Source of the DNA: Salinivirga cyanobacteriivorans
GTDB lineage: Bacteria > Bacteroidota > Bacteroidia > Bacteroidales > Salinivirgaceae
Direction of reading: 5' to 3'
DNA: 64,000 nucleotides
NCBI RefSeq assembly: GCF_001443605.1
Contig: NZ_CP013118.1
Location: forward strand, 1,437,501 to 1,501,500
The translations under genes were made by a program, and so were the position numbers. Under the pieces are notes generated by a model, which worked only from the letters and a program-made list of their open reading frames with translations, did not search any database and was not told the origin of the DNA. This document shows, piece by piece, positions 20,168 to 29,646 of the stretch. Each line of letters starts with the position of its first letter. The first letter of the stretch is position 1.

Positions 20168-20851
20168 ATTAATTTTAGCGTTTTGATATGTTGGCTCTTT
20201 AACCATGCTCTTCATGCGCTCTGAAACGTTAAAAAGCTGACTTTTCATTATTTCCTCCACCAAATTATAGACAATTTCATTGTACTCATCAATTTGGCCC
20301 TTGTAAATCAATTTTACATTTACTTTTCCCCATCGAGTTGGTCGGAGATACCAACGTGCTGTAAATGGCATTATACTTTGATTCTCCATTTCATATCCAA
20401 TGGAATTATCCAGTTTCATAATACAGGTAACCAATCCGGAACGGCTATCCTGTTGAAATGAAACTTTCACTACAGCATCACGGTTTATAATATTTTCAAC
20501 TGAAACCTGCAGGTAATAATACCGAAGGGTGTCACTCACTTTTTTAATCATTCTGGCTTCTTCTATATTACTAACCATCGATTTAAAAGCATCCTCATCG
20601 AGCAGGAAGCTAATGGCGGGCCTAACACCTGAATTGAGTTTAAAAACTGTTTTGAGGTCATTGAGCCGGCTATCAGTTTCTCGCTCATAAACTTTTATAC
20701 CTGATTCTTTACGGGTTTGCTCCCAGGAAGATTGGGCATAAACAGAACCGGAAATATTTAAAATTCCGGTTGCAACAAGCAAAAAAACAAATTTCTTTAC
20801 ACTAAAAAAGTGAGTTAATGTCATTATTCCTGCGGATTTAATATGAATCAA
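20156..20851 (-). CDS. START-domain lipid-binding-like protein
   Basis: 231 residues. Signal peptide (hydrophobic 18-40, ending SVYAQ), then SSWEQTRKESGIKVYERETD, the opening of START/Bet v1-like domains, and MPFTARWYLRPT plus a C-terminal helix with NLVEEIMKS. START domains bind lipids in a hydrophobic cavity; here it would be periplasmic. Met10 (20824) is an alternative start. The last residues (INIFM) are encoded where the SpoIIE relic begins, so the C-terminus may have been altered by the rearrangement that left the relic. It follows the E2 gene by 32 nt. Confidence 0.78.
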   Translation of the reverse strand: MIHIKSAGIMTLTHFFSVKKFVFLLVATGILNISGSVYAQSSWEQTRKESGIKVYERETDSRLNDLKTVFKLNSGVRPAISFLLDEDAFKSMVSNIEEARMIKKVSDTLRYYYLQVSVENIINRDAVVKVSFQQDSRSGLVTCIMKLDNSIGYEMENQSIMPFTARWYLRPTRWGKVNVKLIYKGQIDEYNEIVYNLVEEIMKSQLFNVSERMKSMVKEPTYQNAKINIFM

Positions 20852-20883
20852 TGGCCTATGACCAAAAATAAGCAGATGGCTAA

Positions 20884-22236
20884 TTATATTGATCTGTTGA
20901 CATCAAAATCTTCCAGATACTTTCCAACACGATCGATGAACATTCCTCCAAGAGCTCCATCTACTATTCTATGGTCGTAGCTCATGGCTAAAATCATAAT
21001 ATGACGAATACCTATGGTATCGCCGGAAGGCGTTTCAATGACTGCCGGTTTTTTCTTAATAGCTCCCAGAGCTAATATAGCTGCTTCAGGCTGATTGATA
21101 ACAGGCGTTCCAGTAAGATTATTAAAAGTTCCAACATTGGTAATGGTGAATGTACCGCCCTTAATTTCGTCTGGTTTTAATTTATTATTGCGGGCTCGTG
21201 CAGCTAAATCGTTTACTGACCGGGCCAGTCCTACAAGGTTTTTCTCATCTGCTTGCTTTATAACCGGCACAATAAGGTCACCACTTGGCAAGGCTGTAGC
21301 CATTCCTATATTTACTTGTTTGTGGCGAATGATTTTTGTTCCTGAAACAGATACGTTTATCATCGGAAAGTCTGCTATTGACTTAAGCACGGCTTCGGTA
21401 AATATTGGGGTATAGGTAAGTTTTTCATTGTGCTTTTCCTGAAAATCAGCTTTATGTTGGTTTCTCCAATTCACAATATTGGTTACGTCAACTTCCACGA
21501 ATGAGGTTACATGGGGGCTCACTCTCTTGCTTGTTACCATGTGGTCGGCAATGAGTTTTCTCATGCGTCCCATTTCGGTTATTTCGTCACCGGGTAAGGA
21601 TGGAACAGATACTCCAGGTGCTGGCGCGGGCTCTTGAGAAATCGTTGCTGAGGTATGTCCTGATGATTGCTTTGGGGCACTCCGGGCTTGTGGACTATTT
21701 AACCAATCCAACACATCGTCTTTTGTAATCCGACCATTTAAACCTGTGCCTTTAATTTGTTTTAATTGCTCAAAACTAATGTTTTCGGCTTTGGCAATGC
21801 TCTTAACAAGCGGGGATAAAAAATCGGCACTATTGAAAGCGTGCGATTCCTGTTTATCAGGGCTTATATCTGCTTCAATTTCTTCTGCTTGCTTTTCCAC
21901 TTCTGGTTTAGCGGGCTCATCTAAGGTTTTTTCGGGTTCAGCAGTTCCGGAATCATCATCTGTTAAAATAAGCGATTCATCCACATCACCAGCTGATTCA
22001 GCCTCAATAACAGCAATAAGGTCACCGACTTTGGGTACATCGTTTTCGCTAAAAAGCTGGCGGGTTAATTTTCCAGATACTGGTGCGGGTATTTCGCTGT
22101 CAACTTTATCGGTTGCTATCTCAACTATGGGATCGTCTTCCTCTACCTGTTCTCCAACCTGTTTTAACCACTGCGTGATTGTTGCCTCTATAACACCTTC
22201 GCCCATAGCGGGTAATAAAATTTTTACTTTTACCAT
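20884..22236 (-). CDS. 2-oxoacid dehydrogenase E2 (dihydrolipoyl acyltransferase)
   Basis: 450 residues. One lipoyl domain (1-78) with the lipoylation loop EIATDKVDSEIPAP, an acidic/Pro linker, a peripheral-subunit-binding domain (about 139-178, LSPLVKSIAKAEN and GRITKDDVLDWL), and a catalytic domain with the active-site DHRIVDG (His422, Asp426). The best fit is the branched-chain 2-oxoacid dehydrogenase E2, which moves acyl groups to CoA; a pyruvate-complex E2 cannot be excluded. E1 and E3 genes are not in the window. It lies between a glycosyltransferase and a START gene, an unusual place for an E2. Confidence 0.9.
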   Translation of the reverse strand: MVKVKILLPAMGEGVIEATITQWLKQVGEQVEEDDPIVEIATDKVDSEIPAPVSGKLTRQLFSENDVPKVGDLIAVIEAESAGDVDESLILTDDDSGTAEPEKTLDEPAKPEVEKQAEEIEADISPDKQESHAFNSADFLSPLVKSIAKAENISFEQLKQIKGTGLNGRITKDDVLDWLNSPQARSAPKQSSGHTSATISQEPAPAPGVSVPSLPGDEITEMGRMRKLIADHMVTSKRVSPHVTSFVEVDVTNIVNWRNQHKADFQEKHNEKLTYTPIFTEAVLKSIADFPMINVSVSGTKIIRHKQVNIGMATALPSGDLIVPVIKQADEKNLVGLARSVNDLAARARNNKLKPDEIKGGTFTITNVGTFNNLTGTPVINQPEAAILALGAIKKKPAVIETPSGDTIGIRHIMILAMSYDHRIVDGALGGMFIDRVGKYLEDFDVNRSI

Positions 22237-22284
22237 AACGTTGCGTGGAATAATTTTTTTGTTCTAAATCAACTGTAATACAAT

Positions 22285-24225
22285 TTAGCCTCCTAAATGT
22301 TTCCACAAACGGAAAACTATGGCTAAATCATTGACAAGCCGGTAGTCTTTGGCATAAATCATATTTACCCGCTGAACCATATCTGATGAGCGTTGCTCTT
22401 TTCGATGCAGCATGCCCGGATGCACAACACCCTTTCTAATATTTGGAAGTTCGTGTAGTCTATCAGTTTGACCAAAGCCAACCCAGCTCATTTTACCGGA
22501 CATAACCCGCCATGCATTCTTTATTAGACCACCTTTTTGCTTAACCGTATAAAACAACAATGGATATAAAAGAATGAACATTAAAGACAAAGTAACGTCG
22601 AGGGTTCTTTTGAAGCGTCTGTTGGGTGGCTTATTAATGGCATTGACCTCTACGCTATAAACATCGTCGAGTGAGTGTATTGTACTACTTCCAATTACTG
22701 AAATCCCATCTGGCGACACAATTTTAAATTTTAATCGCGGATCGTCCAGTTTTATCATTAACCTTATAATATACCTCGTTTGTAGGTGCTGTGCACTAAA
22801 TATGACCTCTGAGACATTATTTACCCTGACAATTTTTTCAATGTTTTGAATATTACCAAGTGCTTTTTCTTCATATTGGTCTGACACAGATACAAAACCA
22901 ATAATATCGGTTTTAGTATCGTTTGAAAAAATTTTCTGTACACGTTCCACATCATCTGAACTTCCAACCACTATTGTATTGCTCGCTTGAGCGTTTCCAA
23001 CAGATTTTACATTGGCTTTACGATACAGGAGCCTTATTGCGGGAATGGTAATTGTGGCCCACACACCCCCAAGTAGAAGCATTACACGGGAAAAGCGGTA
23101 ATGCTCAGGTAATAGCGCATATACAATCAATAACAATAAAAGTCCCCATCCAAGGCCTTTTAATATATCAAGAAACTTATATGGCTTATCATACCCTCCG
23201 CTATACAACAAAGCAATAATCCATATTAGCACATACAGTGGCACAACAGTAGTTAAATAAAATTCAGGAAACCAGTTGGATGCGCCAAATTGGTATTTTT
23301 CCCACAGAGGAGTAAGCAGCCAAAACCCACCCCACAAAACAAAAAAATCAATTACCGGGATGAAAAGCCGTTTAACCAGGCGTTTAAAAATAGCTAAACC
23401 TGCACTAAGCATAATTGCCAATCTAATTAGGAAAGAAAACACAGAGGCATATTTCCTGGCAAAGTGTTTTTGAGCAAAAATGATCATGGCGTTATAAAAA
23501 ACAACCACATAATTAATACTCTCCTTTTTTGTGCTTTCTCCCTTGTAGTGAATAATTGTTGTATCGGGGAAATAATAATTTTTATAGCCGGATTTTTTTA
23601 TCCGGTAACTCCAATCAATATCCTCGCCATACATAAAAAATGTTTCATCGAGGCCTCCGATTTCGTCAATTACCTTTTTTCTCACTAACATAAAAGCGCC
23701 TGAAAGCACATCCACTTCATGAACCTTTTCTTTATCAAGGTATTTAAGATGGTAGCGGCCAAACTTTTTTGAGTATGGGAAAAGTGCAGAGAGACCTGCA
23801 ATTTTATAAAAGGCTACCATTGGTGTGGGTAAACCTCGTTTCGACTCGGGTAAGAAATCGCCATTTCCATCAATCATTTTAACTCCAAGTCCGCCGGCAT
23901 CAGCGTGTTGGTCCATAAATCCGACTACTTTCAAAAAGGTATCCTCTTCAACAACAGTATCCGGATTAAGCAACAACACGTATTCGCCCTTTGCTTGTTT
24001 TATAGCGAGATTATTAGCTTTTGAAAAGCCAAGATTCTCCTTATTCTCGATCAACTTCACCCATGAAAACGACTCGCGAACCATTGAAACAGAACCATCG
24101 ACAGAGTTATTGTCGACAACAAAGACTTCTGCATTAATTTTGCTTACTGCATTTTCAACGGATTGCAAACATTGCCGCAGAAAGTGCCTTACATTGTAAT
24201 TGACAATTATAACCGATAGCTTCAT
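22285..24225 (-). CDS. GT2 glycosyltransferase fused to a degenerate sugar-transferase membrane region
   Basis: 646 residues. Residues 1-235 are a GT-A glycosyltransferase (SVIIVNYNVRHFLRQCL, VDNNSVDGS, LLLNPDTVVEE, SYRIKKSGYKNYYFPD), like rhamnosyltransferases. About five membrane spans follow (255-405), then a Rossmann-like segment (about 412-500, NTIVVGSSDDVERVQKIF), as in WcaJ-type polyprenyl phosphohexose transferases. The end resembles that family too (RRFKRTLDVTLSLMFILL and MSGKMSWVGFGQ), but the catalytic stretch normally between them (G-P-V-F-F-x-Q and K-F-R-S-M) is absent. It probably acts in surface polysaccharide or glycolipid synthesis through its GT2 domain only. Confidence 0.8.
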   Translation of the reverse strand: MKLSVIIVNYNVRHFLRQCLQSVENAVSKINAEVFVVDNNSVDGSVSMVRESFSWVKLIENKENLGFSKANNLAIKQAKGEYVLLLNPDTVVEEDTFLKVVGFMDQHADAGGLGVKMIDGNGDFLPESKRGLPTPMVAFYKIAGLSALFPYSKKFGRYHLKYLDKEKVHEVDVLSGAFMLVRKKVIDEIGGLDETFFMYGEDIDWSYRIKKSGYKNYYFPDTTIIHYKGESTKKESINYVVVFYNAMIIFAQKHFARKYASVFSFLIRLAIMLSAGLAIFKRLVKRLFIPVIDFFVLWGGFWLLTPLWEKYQFGASNWFPEFYLTTVVPLYVLIWIIALLYSGGYDKPYKFLDILKGLGWGLLLLLIVYALLPEHYRFSRVMLLLGGVWATITIPAIRLLYRKANVKSVGNAQASNTIVVGSSDDVERVQKIFSNDTKTDIIGFVSVSDQYEEKALGNIQNIEKIVRVNNVSEVIFSAQHLQTRYIIRLMIKLDDPRLKFKIVSPDGISVIGSSTIHSLDDVYSVEVNAINKPPNRRFKRTLDVTLSLMFILLYPLLFYTVKQKGGLIKNAWRVMSGKMSWVGFGQTDRLHELPNIRKGVVHPGMLHRKEQRSSDMVQRVNMIYAKDYRLVNDLAIVFRLWKHLGG

Positions 24226-24261
24226 TCAAAGATTTATTAATAGAGCAGTAAGAAGCAAAAA

Positions 24262-24291
24262 TAAAAAAAGCCGGCAATGATTGCCAGCTTT
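24262..24291 (-). terminator. terminator of the HU/SPOR gene
   Basis: On the minus strand AAAGCTGGCAA pairs with TTGCCGGCTTT (one mismatch) and runs into TTTTATTTTTG, 20 nt after the stop of the SPOR-domain gene. Confidence 0.8.
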
Positions 24292-24311
24292 ATATTAAAA
24301 AGTTTTATAGA

Positions 24312-25484
24312 CTAATGTCTGAGTACCCAAACCTGTATATCCTGGTTTTTCATGCGGCGGTACTCATTAAAAGCTTTCTGTCTGTCGACATAGCTATTAA
24401 ATGAAACACGGTAAAACCCTCGCCGTTCCATAAAAACCTCAGAGTTATATCCTTCACCATTAAGTTTTTCAACAAACATGTCGGCATATTTTTTATTTTT
24501 AAAACTACCGGCGACCAGGTAATATTTTTTCTGGTTCTTTTTCTTCATCTCTTCTGCCTTACGAATGCTATCCTGGCGAGCCTGCTCTATACTGTCTTGT
24601 CTGGCCTGTGCCATTCTTATTGAGTCCATTCTGGCTTGTTTGGCTTTAATTGCGGCACTATCTACAGCTACTTCTCTGGGTTCATCCTTACCAAAAATAG
24701 AACCACCAAACCATCCCTGTACAGTATCCCAGTTTAGATAAGCTATTACTGCACCAGCTCCCAAAACAACCACAATTGCCGCTGTAATAATTGCTACTGA
24801 AGAGTTATTAGCTTTTTTGGACTGCTGTGTTGCTGGTGGTTTCTTTCCGGGAGGTACTTTTGAACCACCTGGCTTAGGCTGTTGTTTTTCAGTTGTCGCT
24901 TTTTTTGCTTCCGGAGCTCCGGTTTTAACCTGGGTTTTACTGTCTTTTTTATCGCTCAGCTTTTCGTTAAGCGTTTTACCTGCTGCGCCACCTGCATCTG
25001 CCTTCTTAGCCGCTGGTTCCTCTTTCTTCTCTACTTTGGGTTCTTCTTTCTTTTTCGGAGCAGATTTCTCTTTTTCGTCAAGTTTAACTGATGTCGCCGA
25101 ATGTGCAGTGGCTGTAGCCTTCTGTTCTTCAGGTTTCTCATCACCAGCTTTAAATCTTACTGAACCTCTCGGATCTTTATATAGATAGCCTAAATCTGCA
25201 ATTTTAAATGGCTTATTGGCCTTTAGTTCTTTTTGTATATCATCGACAAAAGCCTTTACCTTTTTCTGGGCCTCTTCTTTAACAATACTCTCCTTCTTGG
25301 CAATATGATTTATCAATAAACCATCATTATATTTCAGGAAATCATTAAAAGAGACCTGTTTTTCGGTACTCCCAGGGGAAGATTTAACCATAAAAGCGCC
25401 AAAATCAGGCACAATTACCCTGGTATTGGTTTTCAGTAATTCAGCTATGTATTTATCTATCATGACGAAAAAGTTTTCAGACAA
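24312..25484 (-). CDS. HU-CCDC81 and SPOR domain membrane protein
   Basis: 390 residues. Residues 1-75 form an HU-CCDC81-type domain (IDKYIAELLKTNTRVIVPDF, then FKIADLGYLYKD); 80-225 is a Lys/Pro/Ala linker; one membrane span lies at about 228-248; a charged repeat (A-R-Q-D-S-I units) follows, then a SPOR domain (about 320-390, KKYYLVAGSFKNKKYADMFV). SPOR domains bind denuded peptidoglycan at division sites. Unlike true HU, the N-terminal domain is cytoplasmic and probably mediates protein contacts. The architecture is common in Bacteroidota. It lies 63 nt downstream of the YciB-Nudix gene, and has its own terminator. Confidence 0.88.
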   Translation of the reverse strand: MSENFFVMIDKYIAELLKTNTRVIVPDFGAFMVKSSPGSTEKQVSFNDFLKYNDGLLINHIAKKESIVKEEAQKKVKAFVDDIQKELKANKPFKIADLGYLYKDPRGSVRFKAGDEKPEEQKATATAHSATSVKLDEKEKSAPKKKEEPKVEKKEEPAAKKADAGGAAGKTLNEKLSDKKDSKTQVKTGAPEAKKATTEKQQPKPGGSKVPPGKKPPATQQSKKANNSSVAIITAAIVVVLGAGAVIAYLNWDTVQGWFGGSIFGKDEPREVAVDSAAIKAKQARMDSIRMAQARQDSIEQARQDSIRKAEEMKKKNQKKYYLVAGSFKNKKYADMFVEKLNGEGYNSEVFMERRGFYRVSFNSYVDRQKAFNEYRRMKNQDIQVWVLRH

Positions 25485-25547
25485 TTTGGACTAATATATT
25501 CAATTTTTTTTATTTCAGCAACAAAGATTGTTTTTTTATTTTCTGCA

Positions 25548-26612
25548 CTATTTAAATACAATACGTTTTATTAGCATCTGAAATTCATGTTCAAAATTAG
25601 GGGTAAAAAAACTTTTTCCCAATTTTGTTTTAATTTCGGCAATGCTCATCCACCTTCCTCCTGCAAGTTCTTTGGGATCTGGCACCACATCCTGATCTGT
25701 TGTTATAGCAAACATATACACAAATTCTTTCTCCACATCACTCTCCCAGATGTAAGAAAACAAAAATTTCGCATCATCGGTTTTTATGTTAAGCTCCTCT
25801 TTGGCCTCTCGCTGAAGTGCTTTCTGCGGGGTTTCTTTAAAGGATATATGCCCTCCCACAGACGTGTCCCACTTTCCGGGTTGAATATCTTTATCCGTGG
25901 CTCTCTTTTGCACAAAAAGCTCCCCCTTTTTATTAAAAACATGTAAATGTACAACTGGATGCAACACCTTTGAGCCATTGTGCACCTGGGCTCTCGATGC
26001 TTTACCTATTACCTTTCCTTCTTCATTTAGTACAGGCAGCCATTCAATTTTTGATCTCAAGATTCTTTGCCGCACCAGTTCCACAACAAACCACAAACCA
26101 GCTACCACATAAAACAGTCCTCCGCTTATAAAAGCCCAGGCTTCCTTAGACATGTAAAATGCGCTGTAAAAAACGAACAAGGTGTGGGTAAAGAACAACC
26201 AAAAAAGCACTCGTGTTTGGCTTCTTAGTTGACGAAGCTGAGCCTCATCAAACTCCTTACCGGGCATATAGCGCTTTGCCATATTCAACATGATATTTCT
26301 GGGTGAGTAGGCACTAAGACCAATTATTACAACCAAAATTGTTTGAATTATACCCGGTTTGAGCTTGAAAAAAATATCATCGTGCAGTAGTAGGCTAACC
26401 CCACCAAAAGCAGCAAGCAACAATGTATCAAACAACACAAAAGCATCTGCTTTTTGGTTGCGTATCCATGTATATACAAACACCACCGCTCCTGCTAATA
26501 AGGCAAAAATTATTGCATTTGTTGTTCCGGCAAACTCGTCGGCCAAAATAAAAACGAACAAAGGCAGTAAGCCCGGTAATAGCAGACCTAAATATTTGAA
26601 TTTGTTTTGCAA
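25548..26612 (-). CDS. YciB/IspA-like membrane domain fused to a Nudix hydrolase
   Basis: 354 residues. Residues 1-185 hold about six membrane spans with blocks AGAVVFVYTWIRNQKADAF and FGGVSLLLHDDIFFKLKPG that recall the septation-related protein YciB/IspA (from memory: V-L-I-Y-S-W-V-R and F-G-G-L-T-L-F-F-H-N-D-x-F). Residues 190-354 are a Nudix domain: LHPVVHLHVFNKKGELFVQK, GKWDTSVGGHIS and a Nudix box G-x5-E-x7-REAKEEL at about 253-273, close to YfcD/IPP-isomerase-like hydrolases. It begins 2 nt after the PP2C-LysM stop, so the two are translated from one message. Substrate unknown. Confidence 0.82.
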   Translation of the reverse strand: MQNKFKYLGLLLPGLLPLFVFILADEFAGTTNAIIFALLAGAVVFVYTWIRNQKADAFVLFDTLLLAAFGGVSLLLHDDIFFKLKPGIIQTILVVIIGLSAYSPRNIMLNMAKRYMPGKEFDEAQLRQLRSQTRVLFWLFFTHTLFVFYSAFYMSKEAWAFISGGLFYVVAGLWFVVELVRQRILRSKIEWLPVLNEEGKVIGKASRAQVHNGSKVLHPVVHLHVFNKKGELFVQKRATDKDIQPGKWDTSVGGHISFKETPQKALQREAKEELNIKTDDAKFLFSYIWESDVEKEFVYMFAITTDQDVVPDPKELAGGRWMSIAEIKTKLGKSFFTPNFEHEFQMLIKRIVFK

Positions 26613-26614
26613 GG

Positions 26615-27961
26615 TTACTCAGAAATTTTATCGTCGTATTGTAGGGGAATATTTAGCAGCATACCTTCACTTAGGCGATCGGCATCATCGAGCTTATTTG
26701 CTTTAAGGATATCTTTAACGGGAGTATGATATTTTTCTGCGATGGTGCTAAGCATTTCACCTTTTTCAACTTTATGTATGGCTTTTACAGGAATTCGGAT
26801 ACGTTGCCCTAGCCGCAAGCGCTTAGCCTGAACATTATTCACTTTTTCAAGCAGCTGTACAGTAACATTGAATCTGATCCCTAATCGGTAAAAGTTATCA
26901 CCCTTTTCAATTTTGTAAGGAATAAATTCAGGCTTAACTCCCTGTGGTTCCTTCTCTTTCTTTTTAGTTAAGTCCTTTGTGCGTGCAGGTTTAATTGTAT
27001 CTTTCGGTTGTGTATCGACGACGCTCTTTTGTGGTTTTTGCTCTGTGGTCACGCGCTCATGGTTAAAAGCAATTTCACTGATTCCGTAAAGCAATGCGAC
27101 AAGACCAATTACACCCAGCACAATCCAGACTGCCCTTGGAATACCTTTCTTACCTTCAACGATCTCTGTTTTTTCACCGGTTTCAGGTGTGAAAGGCACT
27201 TTTTCTGGATCGAACACATGCATCAGGGTTAGCGTAATATTATCGCTCGCTCCGGCCTGGTCGGCTTTTTGGGCCAGATTTGTAGCCATAAAATCTACAG
27301 ATGCATCTGGATCATTAACAACTTCAGCAATTTGGTTTTCTGTAAGCTCTTTAAATAACCCATCTGAAGTGAGCAGTAACATATCATGCTCTTCCATTGA
27401 TATGGGTTGTTTGCAAACCGAAAAATTCACATCTTTATCGAAGCCCAATGCTCTGTCGGCTATATAAAAACCAGGATCAGATTCTAGTTTTTCCTCGTTT
27501 ATCTTATTTTGGGCAAGTGCTGTTTGTGCTTTAGTGTGATCGCGGGTTAGTCTGTAAATGGTATTATCCCGCAAAATATAGAAACGGACATTGCCTATAT
27601 ATGCGTAATAAACAAGCTCTTCAATAACAAGCACAATACCACAGCTGGCTCCCATTCCTTTAAAACGCTCATTTTTTTGAACATGATCGTGCAACTGGAA
27701 GTTGGCCAAAGTAAGTGCGTTGGTAAGCGCTTTTTGCGGATTTTTAAATTGAGTATTCCGAAACTGTCTCTTGATTGATTCGATAGCCATTTTTGAGGCA
27801 ATGGCTCCTCCTCCTTCTTTTCCATTTATGCCATCGCAGATTGCAAAACCGTAACCTCCAGGTATTTGAAATTCTGCATAGGCGTCCTGATTATGCCTTG
27901 CTTTACTTCCAATCAGGCTAATAGACTTATATTTAATGGTAAGACTGTGCTCTTTACCCAT
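26615..27961 (-). CDS. PP2C phosphatase with transmembrane segment and two LysM domains
   Basis: 448 residues. Residues 1-245 are a PP2C Ser/Thr phosphatase: SKARHNQDAYAEF (metal Asp), FAICDGINGKEGGG, LLTSDGLFKEL and GASDNITLTLM. A single span lies at about 276-297 (WIVLGVIGLVALLYGIS). Two LysM modules follow (about 350-395 and 398-442; PYKIEKGDNFYRLGIRFNVT and HKVEKGEMLSTIAEKYHTP). The topology puts the phosphatase in the cytoplasm and the peptidoglycan-binding modules outside, so it could link cell-wall state to protein dephosphorylation. A partner kinase is not in the window. Confidence 0.9.
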   Translation of the reverse strand: MGKEHSLTIKYKSISLIGSKARHNQDAYAEFQIPGGYGFAICDGINGKEGGGAIASKMAIESIKRQFRNTQFKNPQKALTNALTLANFQLHDHVQKNERFKGMGASCGIVLVIEELVYYAYIGNVRFYILRDNTIYRLTRDHTKAQTALAQNKINEEKLESDPGFYIADRALGFDKDVNFSVCKQPISMEEHDMLLLTSDGLFKELTENQIAEVVNDPDASVDFMATNLAQKADQAGASDNITLTLMHVFDPEKVPFTPETGEKTEIVEGKKGIPRAVWIVLGVIGLVALLYGISEIAFNHERVTTEQKPQKSVVDTQPKDTIKPARTKDLTKKKEKEPQGVKPEFIPYKIEKGDNFYRLGIRFNVTVQLLEKVNNVQAKRLRLGQRIRIPVKAIHKVEKGEMLSTIAEKYHTPVKDILKANKLDDADRLSEGMLLNIPLQYDDKISE

Positions 27962-28114
27962 ACTTTATGCAATTTTCACAAATTTAAGGCTAATAATGAA
28001 ACATACCTTAAAATAACCTCACTAATTATATTTGAACTTAAAGAATTTGTAAATTTATTGAATCCTCTTCAAATAACATCAAATAATTTAATTTTATTTG
28101 CTGAGTTTTTAAAA

Positions 28115-29644
28115 CTAATGTATTACAGTAACGGTACCCCGGACTACTTTTTCTTTTTTTTCGGAAAATTTATATGTGGCAACATATAAATACCCGCCTG
28201 ACATCACAAAGCTGCCTTTATATCTGCCTCTCCAGGCATTATCAATATCATTTGTTTCAAATATTAAATCGCCCCACTTGTTATAAATTTTCAAATTATA
28301 ACTGGCTGGCAATGATCGTTGGGGAATTGCTTTAAAGGCCCCATCCATTCCTGGCTCACCGGCGATTATTGCATTTGGCCACAATAAATCATCGAGTATT
28401 TTAACCTCAACAGGATTCGATTTAACAATTACAGAATCGCCCAAGCTGGCTTCTATATGGTATCTCACAGCCGGATTACTTAGTGTTAAATCAAAAACAG
28501 AATAATCATCATATAAGATTGGCTCTGAACCGGCATCAAATATTGTCGTCTCACCGTTTGCCTGACGGTATAATTTATATTGAACATCGGTTTTTCCCAG
28601 CCCATTTGCCTGCAAACTAATATAATCGCCATTATCTGCGGCAGACAATACAATTGTATTAATCGTATCGGAATACACAGGATTAATACCACAGGTATTA
28701 AATGCAGCCACATAATAGTAAGTAATATTTGCTCCGTATCGTGATTCGCTAAAAGTATAAGGTCGGTTTTCAACATGAAACTCATCAACGGTATCAAAAA
28801 CTGTCGCGGGGTCTATAGACCCCATAAGCAACAGATAATCTGTTACCATATCATCTGCATGTATTGCACCAGTAGTGATAAAATTTTCTGAGTTGCTCAG
28901 CGTTTCAATATATGGTTTTGATGGTTCTTCTGGTGTTGTAATAAGCACATTAACTGGGTTGGAAGATGAACTAAAACCATCTGGATCAATAGTCAGGCGG
29001 AATTGATAAGTTTCTTCCCGATTCAGGTTTTCAAAAGTATAGGAATTTATGGTGGTTTCGGCAACTCTGGAGTCAGTTAAGGAAATAGCTTTCAGTGTAT
29101 AGGCAGGCTCTTCGGTTCCTGACGGAGCCTCATCGCTGTAGTAATCGTTCCACGAGAGACTCACACTGGCAGTGCACGAGTCATAATTTACTACTTGAAG
29201 TCTTATATTCCTGGAAAACTGATCTTCAATCTCTGATTTTAAAAACTCTCCATTGACAATAGAAAAAGCTACAAGGCCATACCCCTGAGTTTCATTTACA
29301 GGATCGGAAGAATAATCCATATAAAAAGTAGCATTTGCATTAAAAATTGTATCTGGGTTTGCATAACCTGACCCGGGTATCACATCTCTCACAATAAAAC
29401 CGCTCGAATCAATATCATAGCCACTCCAGTCATATGGTTTCCAACCCAAAACACAATGATACACCCCATTAGCAGCAGTATCAACAGATATTGAATCAAT
29501 TACAGGTGGTTCAATAACTGGCTGTCCTTTTAATAAATTGCCAAAAATGACAAAAAAAAGCAGAGCTAATACCAGTCGATTAAGCTTAATAATAAAACCA
29601 GATTTAAAAAAATTCACATCTAAATATTTCCTTAATACAATCAC
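28115..29644 (-). CDS. secreted protein with type B (gliding-type) T9SS sorting domain
   Basis: 509 residues, GTG start. Signal-like hydrophobic stretch at about 25-40. Several fibronectin-III-like beta domains (about 45-420), and a C-terminal region NAIIAGEPGMDGAFKAIP, YNLKIYNKWGDLIFETND, WRGRYKGSFVMSGGYLYVAT that matches the gliding-motility CHU_C type B sorting domain. Type B cargo is exported by the type IX system without the usual A-LPS attachment step. The start lies 2 nt after the nitronate monooxygenase stop, so the two are probably cotranscribed. Function unknown; adhesion is an inference. Confidence 0.85.
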   Translation of the reverse strand: MIVLRKYLDVNFFKSGFIIKLNRLVLALLFFVIFGNLLKGQPVIEPPVIDSISVDTAANGVYHCVLGWKPYDWSGYDIDSSGFIVRDVIPGSGYANPDTIFNANATFYMDYSSDPVNETQGYGLVAFSIVNGEFLKSEIEDQFSRNIRLQVVNYDSCTASVSLSWNDYYSDEAPSGTEEPAYTLKAISLTDSRVAETTINSYTFENLNREETYQFRLTIDPDGFSSSSNPVNVLITTPEEPSKPYIETLSNSENFITTGAIHADDMVTDYLLLMGSIDPATVFDTVDEFHVENRPYTFSESRYGANITYYYVAAFNTCGINPVYSDTINTIVLSAADNGDYISLQANGLGKTDVQYKLYRQANGETTIFDAGSEPILYDDYSVFDLTLSNPAVRYHIEASLGDSVIVKSNPVEVKILDDLLWPNAIIAGEPGMDGAFKAIPQRSLPASYNLKIYNKWGDLIFETNDIDNAWRGRYKGSFVMSGGYLYVATYKFSEKKEKVVRGTVTVIH

Positions 29645-29646
29645 AT

